From a virus: a stretch of DNA of 38,050 bases. Position numbers and translations under genes: made by a program. The notes beneath the pieces were generated by a model. The model was not told where the DNA came from. It made no database searches and saw only the letters and a list, made by a program, of their open reading frames with translations. Location: the IMG/VR virus record IMGVR_UViG_3300030419_001945, positions 1 to 38,050 of that record, one strand, 5' to 3'. How positions within the stretch are numbered: position 1 is the first letter of the stretch; each line of letters starts with the position of its first letter. Shown here piece after piece: positions 11,301 to 18,900 of this stretch.

Positions 11301-11743
11301 ATTATAGAGAGTATCAATATCAAATACCTCAAACACCAGCAACTACTTTTGTAGAAAATGCTCAGACATTTGGTAATACAACAATAACTACAGCAAGTGA
11401 TGTATCAAGCACATTAACAGCAGGTACATTAGTTAAAGTTACTAACACAGATCCTAATACAGATTATCAAATAGCTACTGTAGCTTCAGCAAGTGGAACA
11501 GCAATAGTATTAGATGAAGCTATAGGTTTTTCAAATAATACTGGAGCAGCTGTATCAACAGTAACATTACCACAGACAGGATTTAAAGATCCTCAAAATG
11601 AAAAAATAGTAACATACTATAATAGTAATGGATCTAAATTTACAACTTACAAAATATTTGCAATTAAAATTCTTTTACTATCAGACAGCACTGCAACAGC
11701 TCCAGCAGTTAAAGATTATAGAGCAATAGCATTGAGTGTATAA
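5351..11743 (+). CDS. Very large DUF4815-type virion structural protein (gp10-like position)
   Basis: 2130 residues. The start YYDDYDEDKKYHRVLFRPSV followed by VQARELTQLQTILQNQVERF is the hallmark of the DUF4815 family, found in T4-like marine phage baseplate/fibre proteins. A second recognisable part begins near residue 1476 (DPMAQTFMPTGP), followed by a jelly-roll-like segment with SMDLYFASKDPTLGVTIEIR, also typical of these proteins. Two related beta domains occur near residues 678 and 1678 (TFTAEYKAGDFITVNS versus AFDTEYAAGDFITFSN), and a weaker third near 2000. The AAGG of the SD overlaps the gp8 stop (TAAGGAAT, 5338-5345). Position after gp7 and gp8 matches gp9/gp10 of T4, which attach fibres to the wedge, so a fibre-connecting role is plausible. 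I cannot align it to T4 gp10 by eye. Confidence 0.72.
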   Translation: MPINTDLNVTPYYDDYDEDKKYHRVLFRPSVPVQARELTQLQTILQNQVERFGEHMFKEGTIVKGASFMDEDIKFAKLNDANTSLTALVMSEFDDTHVVTSSNLIAQVFERKAGFESTNPDLNTIFFQYVNSGNNAGTEEVSFSAGQTLDVYSTNTTIDSVTLTSNTGTGYSNADTITFSSTYGSNASANLTTNSTGGIVGTSINNTAAKGVSFKITDLPTVANIVTSTGSSANLELFTVALTKKNIVTIANTSFNDATGNTDFLTIGDAKRFEINDGVIFQKGHFAQVSRQSIIVSDYTNTPNSIAVGFMTTESIANNTSDTSLSDNASGFQNENAPGAYRLKLTPTLVVNTVANAEATNNFFIVARYESGNIVTTSGQTLYNKLGDRFAKRTREESGNYVKKPFIVKTEAITGNTTHLNVAVEPGLAYVSGYRVETVGTSRLSVPKADTTQNVSSAIVSTNYGQYQFVDELVGHFAFNHAAEVKLLDTAGNRLSTSLGTAVPTVPTTSNTTVITGTNPSYTGNILGTAKIRSVEYDSNTPGAPLGKYKLYLFDISMNQGKSYKDVRAIWYNAEGIADVVLNDDNNAALKETDFRTLVTETGRKGVKGTNINGTSNNQYIYRTVKTDGELATNGSITFTTTGTETFPYTAGAFLNATQEKDWIIVSNNETAQTVSLTGTVAVTSGAGNVTGTSTTFTAEYKAGDFITVNSANTHRITSVVNNTLMVTANNFGASVSGKTHARYFPVDVPINMDGTSSNVYVGTNSNTVTINATRGKALHGSQTLAVHVTHNVKKTSAPQLDKTLATSFVKIVCSNNAGGTTGPWCLGIPDVYDVQNVVVANQAYWDGSTAANTTHVERKENFRLDTGQRDGFYSLGKLYKDQSNAITHVANDFFTVKVRHFKKDTSGGGKGFFTVDSYPVDDTTANSTNEYIKTEDIPIFISEITGDGIDLRNAIDFRPVCANTATEAAAVGDATINPNVAVSFAASEHSIAAPNENFQYDYQYYVPRIDKIYINAQGALSSVQGAPGLNPLTPKDIDDAITLSTLQVPVYPSLSTKEARDAGRLDYAAKNKSNQNRGYTMEDIGQIDQRVNRLEYYTSLNLLEKQTKDLTIPAESNNAIDRFKQGFLVDNFQDLSIADTRDEDFNIGRNKTEQTIIPKFKQNGLNLTIAGHSNTQLTGDTLTHPYTAQEFFSQRFATVSRAVTQGNWQWNGTIQLFPNYDGFTDVTLNPDNVMDLSIDLSSQFNSLIDGLNEIEALTEPEREILNSSTTRQTEGSNGWGEWGTSRTTITARESRNLFQNSETTTTRRVGEFVTDIRMQPFIREQMIHFHAWGLRPNKRHYIYFDGTNVDANTRPALSTNTTTHNRSTIYAAGAYGANLVTDSAGEMFGIFHLPKGEFAVGERHVVIADNATYSDVADNAVSIADEPFNAYNFGIEKGGVTQSIRAPVITRQTVTDVTTTTTTSRWARRNPPRPDPMAQTFMPTGPDLEDSAGVQITSMDLYFASKDPTLGVTIEIRNTENGFPSDKVVPFGRKHLKSSQVSTSTDGQTATAVVFDGPVFLSTTEEYCFVIIPDGNSPDYQVWLSKTGGTDVSSGQPVNVDQFVGSMFLSTNNVAWKPFIDEDIKFTIYRAGFTTSSTNTGVVTLHNKANEYLSLNSINGVFKQGEIVFQVNASAQTTGTATMSTSNTIVTGTGTAFDTEYAAGDFITFSNTTAQDTVEIDSVTNSTQIILKGYPLIANTTGIAVTKTPTGVVYFYDSANKDMHIEDSTASSATFKFAADNSIIGAESGANATIESVDDKAVSYLEPVLYKANPSLTDVQMYIHANTASGDTGNTQIRTNDRAYMKEKAVVKSKSNDLTGKFKTYFKLSTNTTRLSPMIDSQTLGFNMYENQINNDTTNEHITGQGSALASYVSKAVTLDDGLDAEDLRVYLTAYKPGRDNCQIKVFGKILSEEDTDTFYDRHWTELELIGDDHFSNDDNRLDYREYQYQIPQTPATTFVENAQTFGNTTITTASDVSSTLTAGTLVKVTNTDPNTDYQIATVASASGTAIVLDEAIGFSNNTGAAVSTVTLPQTGFKDPQNEKIVTYYNSNGSKFTTYKIFAIKILLLSDSTATAPAVKDYRAIALSV

Positions 11744-11958
11744 TGGATAGAGTAGCAACAGAGGAAAAACATCTTGTTAGAGATACTAATTCTCGCGCAG
11801 TTATAAATACTGATAGAACTGCATATAGTATGTACAAAGCGAAAAGAGATCAAGATAAGCAGGCCAAAGATTTGGTACAAGATGTGAGTAATTTAAAGCA
11901 AGATATGCATGAGATAAAGCAGATGTTGCATAGTTTAATTAGAGGAACAAATGGCTAA
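11743..11958 (+). CDS. Small coiled-coil protein of unknown function
   Basis: 71 residues. The ATG shares its first A with the stop of the 2130-residue protein (TAATG), so the genes are translationally coupled. The second half has a clear heptad-like pattern: AKDLVQDVSNLKQDMHEIKQ, then MLHSLIRG, with V, L, M, I, L and L at a/d-type spacings, suggesting a short coiled coil. The N-terminal half is polar (RDTNSRAVINTDRTAY). Similar tiny coiled-coil genes are common between structural genes in T4-like marine phages. A trimerising or linker part of the fibre attachment is possible but not shown. Its last 8 bases overlap the next gene. Confidence 0.7.
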   Translation: MDRVATEEKHLVRDTNSRAVINTDRTAYSMYKAKRDQDKQAKDLVQDVSNLKQDMHEIKQMLHSLIRGTNG

Positions 11959-12634
11959 AACAACTTATACAGGAGCAAATGTAGCACCAACTACTGATAC
12001 ATTTAGTGAGTGGGTGGATTTAACTAACCGCATTACATATGATATGAGTGATGTTGTTGTAACAGTAGCTGATGTTTCTCAACCAAGTGGAACTAATCAT
12101 GCTGAGACAACTGGTAATGGTCATGTAAATGGTTACTTCTCAAGTAATTATTTAGTAGCCAATACACAATTGAGAGGCGGTACTACTTCTGCTTCTGCTA
12201 ACTTAATTATTGGTTCTGCAACACATCCTGGAGCTAATTTAACATTGGATATGGGTACAACAACAATGGCTTGGGGTAATGTTTATGCAAACAACCTAAG
12301 AGCTTTTGGAGATGTGGAAGCAAACTATTCATCTGATGAAACTTTAAAAATTAATGTAAGAGCTATTCCAGACACTTGGGAAATATTACAACAAATAAAT
12401 GGTTATTTGTTTGAATGGGATATAAATGATCATAGAAAAGATCAAACTGATATAGGTGTTATAGCTCAAGAAGTACAACAAGTGCTTCCTTACTTAGTGA
12501 ATGAAAGAGAAGATGGCAAGCTAGCTGTTAAATATCAATCTCTAATTCCTTTGCTTATAGATGCAGTCAAGAGTTTAAAACAAGAAGTCGACGATTTAAA
12601 GGAGATAGTAGATGGGCGCACTCAAGGTAAATAA
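11951..12634 (+). CDS. Short tail-fibre-like protein with C-terminal S74 intramolecular chaperone
   Basis: 227 residues. Residues 1-125 are a Thr/Asn/Gly-rich fibre-like stretch ending in the WGNVYANNLRAFGDV strand. From residue 127 the sequence is a peptidase S74 (endosialidase chaperone) domain: S127-S128-D129-E-T-L-K at the expected autocleavage site, then LQQINGYLFEWD, TDIGVIAQEVQQVLPYLV, a VKYQSLIPLLIDAVKSLK helix and a terminal coiled coil. In this family the domain helps a fibre trimerise and then cuts itself off at the conserved Ser-Asp site. The fibre part is very short, so this may be a small spike or assembly module. A GAGGA Shine-Dalgarno sequence sits just before the ATG, inside the preceding gene. 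Autocleavage is inferred from the conserved motif. Confidence 0.85.
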   Translation: MAKTTYTGANVAPTTDTFSEWVDLTNRITYDMSDVVVTVADVSQPSGTNHAETTGNGHVNGYFSSNYLVANTQLRGGTTSASANLIIGSATHPGANLTLDMGTTTMAWGNVYANNLRAFGDVEANYSSDETLKINVRAIPDTWEILQQINGYLFEWDINDHRKDQTDIGVIAQEVQQVLPYLVNEREDGKLAVKYQSLIPLLIDAVKSLKQEVDDLKEIVDGRTQGK

Positions 12635-12908
12635 TGTTGAAATTGTTAACAGTACAGCAAATGTTCAATCAGGTACCCTTCCAACAATATCAGGTGTGGA
12701 TGGAACATATGGTGCTGGAGCCAATGGTGTTACACTTACAGTAGATACAAAAGGTTTAGCAACAGCAACAGTTAATAATGCATTATCCTCTTCCTTCACA
12801 GCAAGGTCATTTGATGGTTCACATGATGGTTCATACGCAGTGACCGTTACAACAAGTGCACCTTCGGGTGGGGACAATGGAGACATTCATTATCAGACAT
12901 ACAGTTAG
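12612..12908 (+). CDS. Small virion-like protein, unknown
   Basis: 98 residues, low in charge, rich in Gly, Thr, Ser and Val; no signal peptide or membrane helix. It begins ALKVNNVEIVNSTANVQSG and contains VTLTVDTKGLATATVNNAL, which resembles repeated linker strands of fibre or collar proteins. It ends GGDNGDIHYQTYS, similar to short C-terminal tails I associate with small structural proteins of marine T4-like phages. An AAAGGAG Shine-Dalgarno sequence at 12598-12604 lies inside the S74 gene and supports this ATG; the two genes overlap by 23 bases. Function unknown; a minor virion component is the most likely reading from content and neighbours. Confidence 0.65.
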   Translation: MGALKVNNVEIVNSTANVQSGTLPTISGVDGTYGAGANGVTLTVDTKGLATATVNNALSSSFTARSFDGSHDGSYAVTVTTSAPSGGDNGDIHYQTYS

Positions 12909-12911
12909 TGG

Positions 12912-12919
12912 GATAAATA
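12912..12919 (+). promoter_or_regulatory. Possible T4-type late promoter box (GATAAATA), weak
   Basis: GATAAATA differs at one base from the T4 late consensus TATAAATA and lies in a 15-base gap before the 2592-residue gene. It is only 4 bases from the ATG, so a transcript from it would begin at or inside the start codon. Either it is leaderless, it serves a different purpose, or it is chance in AT-rich DNA. Confidence 0.25.
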
Positions 12920-12923
12920 ATTC

Positions 12924-15900
12924 ATGGCCACTAGACAGTATGCATCATCATATACAGGAGCAGACGGGACGTTTGTACGATCGTATCTAAGTACGACCGC
13001 ACATACCCCTTTGACTTCTTTTAGTACCGCCTATGAAGGTACGTTTGGTGGATACTCTGGTCATTATCTAAAAGTAGAATCAGAACTTCTACATGGTTTC
13101 ATAAAAGCATATACATCTGAAGTAGGTTACACAAAAGTTTACAATAAGAACTGGGAAGGCTCAGTTCTAACCAACTACACTAAACAGTGGGCTGGTAATA
13201 CATCCTTTATGGGTGGTTTAGAATATTTAAAGACTTATGAGACTGAATGGACAAAAACGTATACTGGTGTATATACTAAACTTTGGGAAAAAGATTATAA
13301 TAAAGATTATGAAACAACCTATACTAAGATTTGGGAAAAGGCTTATACTAAAACATATACAAAGGCTTATGTTGGTGTCTACACTAAGTTATGGGAAAAA
13401 GATTATACAAAGATTTGGACAAAGACTTATGTTGGAGCCTACCTAGGTAATTATACTAAACTTTGGGAAAAAGATTATACTAAAGTATGGGCTGGTCCAA
13501 CTTACTATGGTGGGTTTAGTGACGGCCAAGCAGGTACAGCAACCTACACAAAAATATATGTTAAAGCATACGATAAAGTATACGAAGGTTCATTTGATAG
13601 AAACTATGATAAAGACTATACTACAATTTATGTAAAGGCCTATGATAAAACTTATGAAGGTAGTTTTGATGGTAATTGGAATAAAGATTATGTAAAGGCT
13701 TATGATGCAGTCTATACTAAGATATGGACCAAGGCTTACGTAAAGGCTTATGATAAAACATATGAAGGTACATTTGATACAGGCTATGCACAAACAATTG
13801 ATTTTGCAACAATGTTTTCAGATTCAGGTGGTGCTTATGGTATTGGTCTTGTAGACTATGCTCAAACTTATACTGGTGATGTTAATTATGAAGGAGCTGC
13901 AGCATACGCAGGTGACTTTACTTATACCAAAACATATACAAAAATTTATACAAAAGCAGTAAATTTTGCAGGTACAAAAGATTTTACAAAAATTTGGTCT
14001 AAAGATTATGATAAGACATATACTAAAATCTGGTCTAAAGATTATGCCACAGACTATAATAAAACTTATACAAAAATATGGTCTAAAGATTACGGTGCTG
14101 ACTACACTACAATTTATACAAAAGAGTATGAGCTATCTTCTGCAGCTTATGGAGCTGACTATAGTAAGGACTGGTCTAAGGGATATGTAAAAGCCTATGT
14201 TGCACAATACTCTGGTCAATATACAAAACTTTGGTCTACAGATTATACAAAAATTTATACAAAATCTTGGAATAAAGATTATGCCAAAGCCTGGGTAGGT
14301 GAATATACTAAGCTATGGGAAAAAGATTACAACAAAGATTATACAAAAACATATAGTACAGATTATTCTACAGACTATAATAAAACCTATACAAAAGGAT
14401 ATACAAAAGCATATGTTGATGGTTCTAGTGATGTATTCACAGTTACATATGAAAAAGATTATACAAAAACTTATACAAAGATTTGGTCTAAAGATTGGGA
14501 CAAAGATTATACAAAAACTTATACCAAAGCATATGATAAAGTATATGAAGGATCATTTGATGCAACATATACTAAAAATTATGATGCTGATTATACAAAG
14601 ATATGGTCTAAAGATTGGGCTGTAGTTTATAGTGGTGAATATAATAAGAGTTGGGAAAAAGATTATAGTAAAGCATACACTGCAGTATATGCAAAAGTTT
14701 GGAGCCCATCCTATTCTAAAGACTATACAAAAATCTGGTCTAAACTGTGGTCAAAAGATTATAGTACTGATTATGTAAAAACTTATACTAAAAATTATGT
14801 TGAAGATTATTCTACAGATTATACTAAAACATATACAAAAGATTATACTAAAGTATATGCTGGAACATTTATTAATTATAACAAAGCATATGAAGGTGCA
14901 ACAGACTTTCTTAAAACTTATAGTGTTGACTATGCTGCAGAAGTTAATTATATGTCTGGTAGTACAGCTGAATTTGCAGCTGCATATACTAAAATATGGA
15001 CAAAGAATTATACTAAAACATATAACAAACTTTGGTCAAAAGCATATAGTAAAGATTACAGCAAAGATTATACAACAGTTTATACTAAAATATGGTCTAA
15101 AGATTATACAAAAACTTGGGACGGTACTGCATATGCAAAAAACTATACAGGTGTATGGGAAAAAGATTATGTTAAAATTTATGCTAAAGTATGGACAAAA
15201 AGTTATATAAAAGAATATGTTAAAGCATATGCTAAAGCATGGACAAAAGATTATGAAGCTGATTATACTAAAATATATTCAGGTCCATTCACTAAAACTT
15301 ATTCAACAGTTTATGGGGCTGCTGAATATGCTAAAGATTGGAATAAAGTATGGACAGGGGCATTTACAAAAGTATGGTCTAAAGTATGGCAAAAAGATTA
15401 CGGCGCCTCATATGAGAAACAGTATAACAAAAACTATGATAAAGACTATGGTGCTGATTATAGTAAGAACTGGGTCAAAGCATATGATAAAGTATATGAA
15501 GGTGCTTGGACTAGCACGTATACTAAAATTTATAGTAAAGATTATTCTACTGACTATACAAAAATTTGGTCTAAAGTATATGCTAAAGACTATAGTAAAG
15601 ATTATGGCGCAGCTTATAATAAAGATTATGCACAAGAATATACTGCTGTATACAATAAGAATTGGGAACGTGCATATGTTAAACTAACACAAGAATATAC
15701 AAAAGTATATACGAGCGGTGTTCTTTATACAGCAACCTACACAGGTGTATTTAATTTTACAAAATCATATGCACAATCAATAACATATACTGGAGATTAT
15801 TCAGCTGATTATATTAAGGCTTGGAATTCTTATGAAAAAACATATACAAAAGTATGGCAAGGTGCATATGTAGGACAAGAAAAAGGTTATGCAAAAGACT

Positions 15901-18900
15901 ATGTTGGTACTGCTCCATACACTGGCTCATTTACAAAAACATATCAATCAGAAGGTAACTTTACGGGAGTAGAAACATTTAACGTAAGTTATATTGGTGC
16001 TGAGAAACCTTATACAAAAGCATATGAAGGTAATGCTACTTATACTAAAACATATACAAAAGCATATGAAGGTGATATTAGTTACGGTAAAGCGTTTACA
16101 AAAACATATGAAGGTAATATAACTTATACAAAAGCATACTCAAAAGTATATTCAAAAGATTACGATAAAGACTATGAAGGTCTAAATGCTAGTGATATAG
16201 CAACACAATATACCAAAACATATTCAACAGATTATCAAAAAGACTATGCTAAAGATTATGTTGCATTAACAAATTACAATAAAGATTATGGTAAAACTTA
16301 TACAGGTTTAACTGATTACAATAAAGATTATGATAAAGACTATGTTGGTTTATTGAATTATGAAAAAGATTATACAGGACTAATATATTACACAGGTGTA
16401 GGAAATTATAACAAAGAGTATGAAGGGGCATTTATAGGTGCTGCAACATATACTAAACATTATCTTGGTACAGTAAATTGGGATAAAGATTATGAAGGTA
16501 TAAGGCATCAGATGTGGGCTGCTGATTATACAAAAGTATGGACTGCTGCATATTCAATAGACTATAATAAAGATTATTCAAAAGATTGGACTGCAGTATA
16601 TACTAAGTTGTGGGATAAAACTTACAATAAAGATTATGTAGATGCTTTAGGTGACAACTATGTTAAACAATATACAAAAGATTACCAAGCAGACTATACA
16701 AAGATATGGTCCACTGTTTATACTAAATCTTATTCAAAAGATTATTCAAAGGACTGGACTACTGTATATTCAAAAAATTGGCAGCAAACAAATTTCTTAC
16801 AGGTATGGTCTGGTGATACAGATTTTACTAAAACATATACAGGTGCTGCAACTTATACTGGTACAACAAACTTTACTGTTAACTACGTTAAAACGTATAC
16901 AGGTGTATTAGATTATGTTAGAGCATATCGTACAGCAGTTAATTATGAAGGTGATGTAGACTATACTAAGATATGGATTAAAGCATATAGTGGTACAACA
17001 AACTTTACTGGTATTCATAATTTTGCAGGAGCAACTGATTTCAACAAACTTTATACAGGTGTTGCTTCTAACTATAGTATTGCTGGTTATACAAAAATTT
17101 ATGAAAAAGATTATGTAAAAGATTATAGTACCGACTATACAAAGATATGGGAAAAAAATTACGTAAAAGATTATAGTACTGACTATACTAAAGTTTGGGG
17201 AAAAGTTTATACCAAGATTTGGTCTAAAGATTATGTAAAAGATTATGAAACAACATATACTAAGATATGGGCTAAAAATTATGTCAAAGCATATGACAAA
17301 GTCTATACAAAGATATGGACAAAAACTTACGTTAAAGATTGGGTAGTAACTTATGCCCAACATTGGCATAAGAATTGGGTTAAAGATTACGGTGCTGACT
17401 ATACTAAGATATGGGTAGGACCAACTTACTATGGTGGTTTTGCATCAGGATCAGATACAACTAACTATACTAAAATTTATGCTAAAGTATGGTCTAAAGA
17501 TTATGTAGCAGCTTATCAATTGTCATGGCAAAAAGATTATACTAAGATATGGGAAAAGAATTATGTGAAGAATTATGATAAGGATTACAGCACCGACTAT
17601 ACTAAGATTTGGTCCAAAGATTATGATAAAGTGTATACAAAAATATGGGATAAAGTTTATACTAAAAATTGGCTTAGTACATACGCTCAACATTGGCATA
17701 AGAATTGGGTTAAGGCTTATCAGTTATCGTGGACTAAAAATTATGATAAAATTTATACTAAAGATTGGGGTGCTGATTATACAAAGATTTGGGTTGGACC
17801 AACTTATTATGGTGGTTTTGCATCAGGATCAGATACAACTAACTACACAAAAGTATATGCAAAAGTGTGGGATAAAGAGTATACAAAAATTTGGTCCAAA
17901 GATTGGCATGTTGATTGGTCTGATGATTCATCATCATATGCCCAACATTGGCATAAAGATTATGTAGCAGCGTATCAATTATCTTGGACTAAGACTTATG
18001 ATAAAGAGTATACAAAACTTTGGGAAACAGACTATACAAAAATTTGGGTTGGACCAACATACTATGGTGGTTTTGCTTCTGGATCTGATACAACTAACTA
18101 TACTAAAATTTATGCAAAGACTTGGGATAAAGTTTATACTAAGATATGGGATAGAGAATGGGCAGTAGATTGGACTAAAGATTGGATAACTGATTACACT
18201 AAAGCATGGTCTACAGATTATACTAAAATATGGACTAAAGATTATGATAAAGTTTATACTAAAATATGGACTAAGAGATATGAAAAAGACTATGTAAAAG
18301 CCTACGATAAAGTATATGTAAAAAATTATGCTGTAGATTGGGCAAATAATTGGGTAGTTAATTATGATAAAGATTATGAAACAACGTATACTAAGATTTG
18401 GGAAAAAGATTACGTAAAAGATTATGATGCTGTATATACTAAAATTTGGTCTAAAAATTATGTAAAAGATTATTCTACAGATTACGGTAAAGCATATGAT
18501 GCTGTATATACAAAGATCTGGTCAAAGGACTATGTTAAAGCATACGATAAAGTTTATACTAAAATATGGTCTAAAAATTATGTAAAAACTTATACAAAAA
18601 TATGGGCTGTATGGATTAGATATTGGTCAGGTGTGCAAGCATATGTATCACCAAAAGCATATACCGCAGCTTACTCAGGTATATTAAGTTATACAGGTAA
18701 CTATGCTTCAGGTGGATATAAAAAAGATTATGCTAAAACTTGGTCAGTTGATTATACTAAACTTTGGGAAAAAGATTATAATAAAGATTATGCAGCTAAC
18801 TTTACACGTAATTGGCATAAACTTTGGGAAAAAAATTATGGTAATGAATATACCGCTGATTATGATAAGGACTGGGCTGGTCCAACTTACTATGGAGGTT

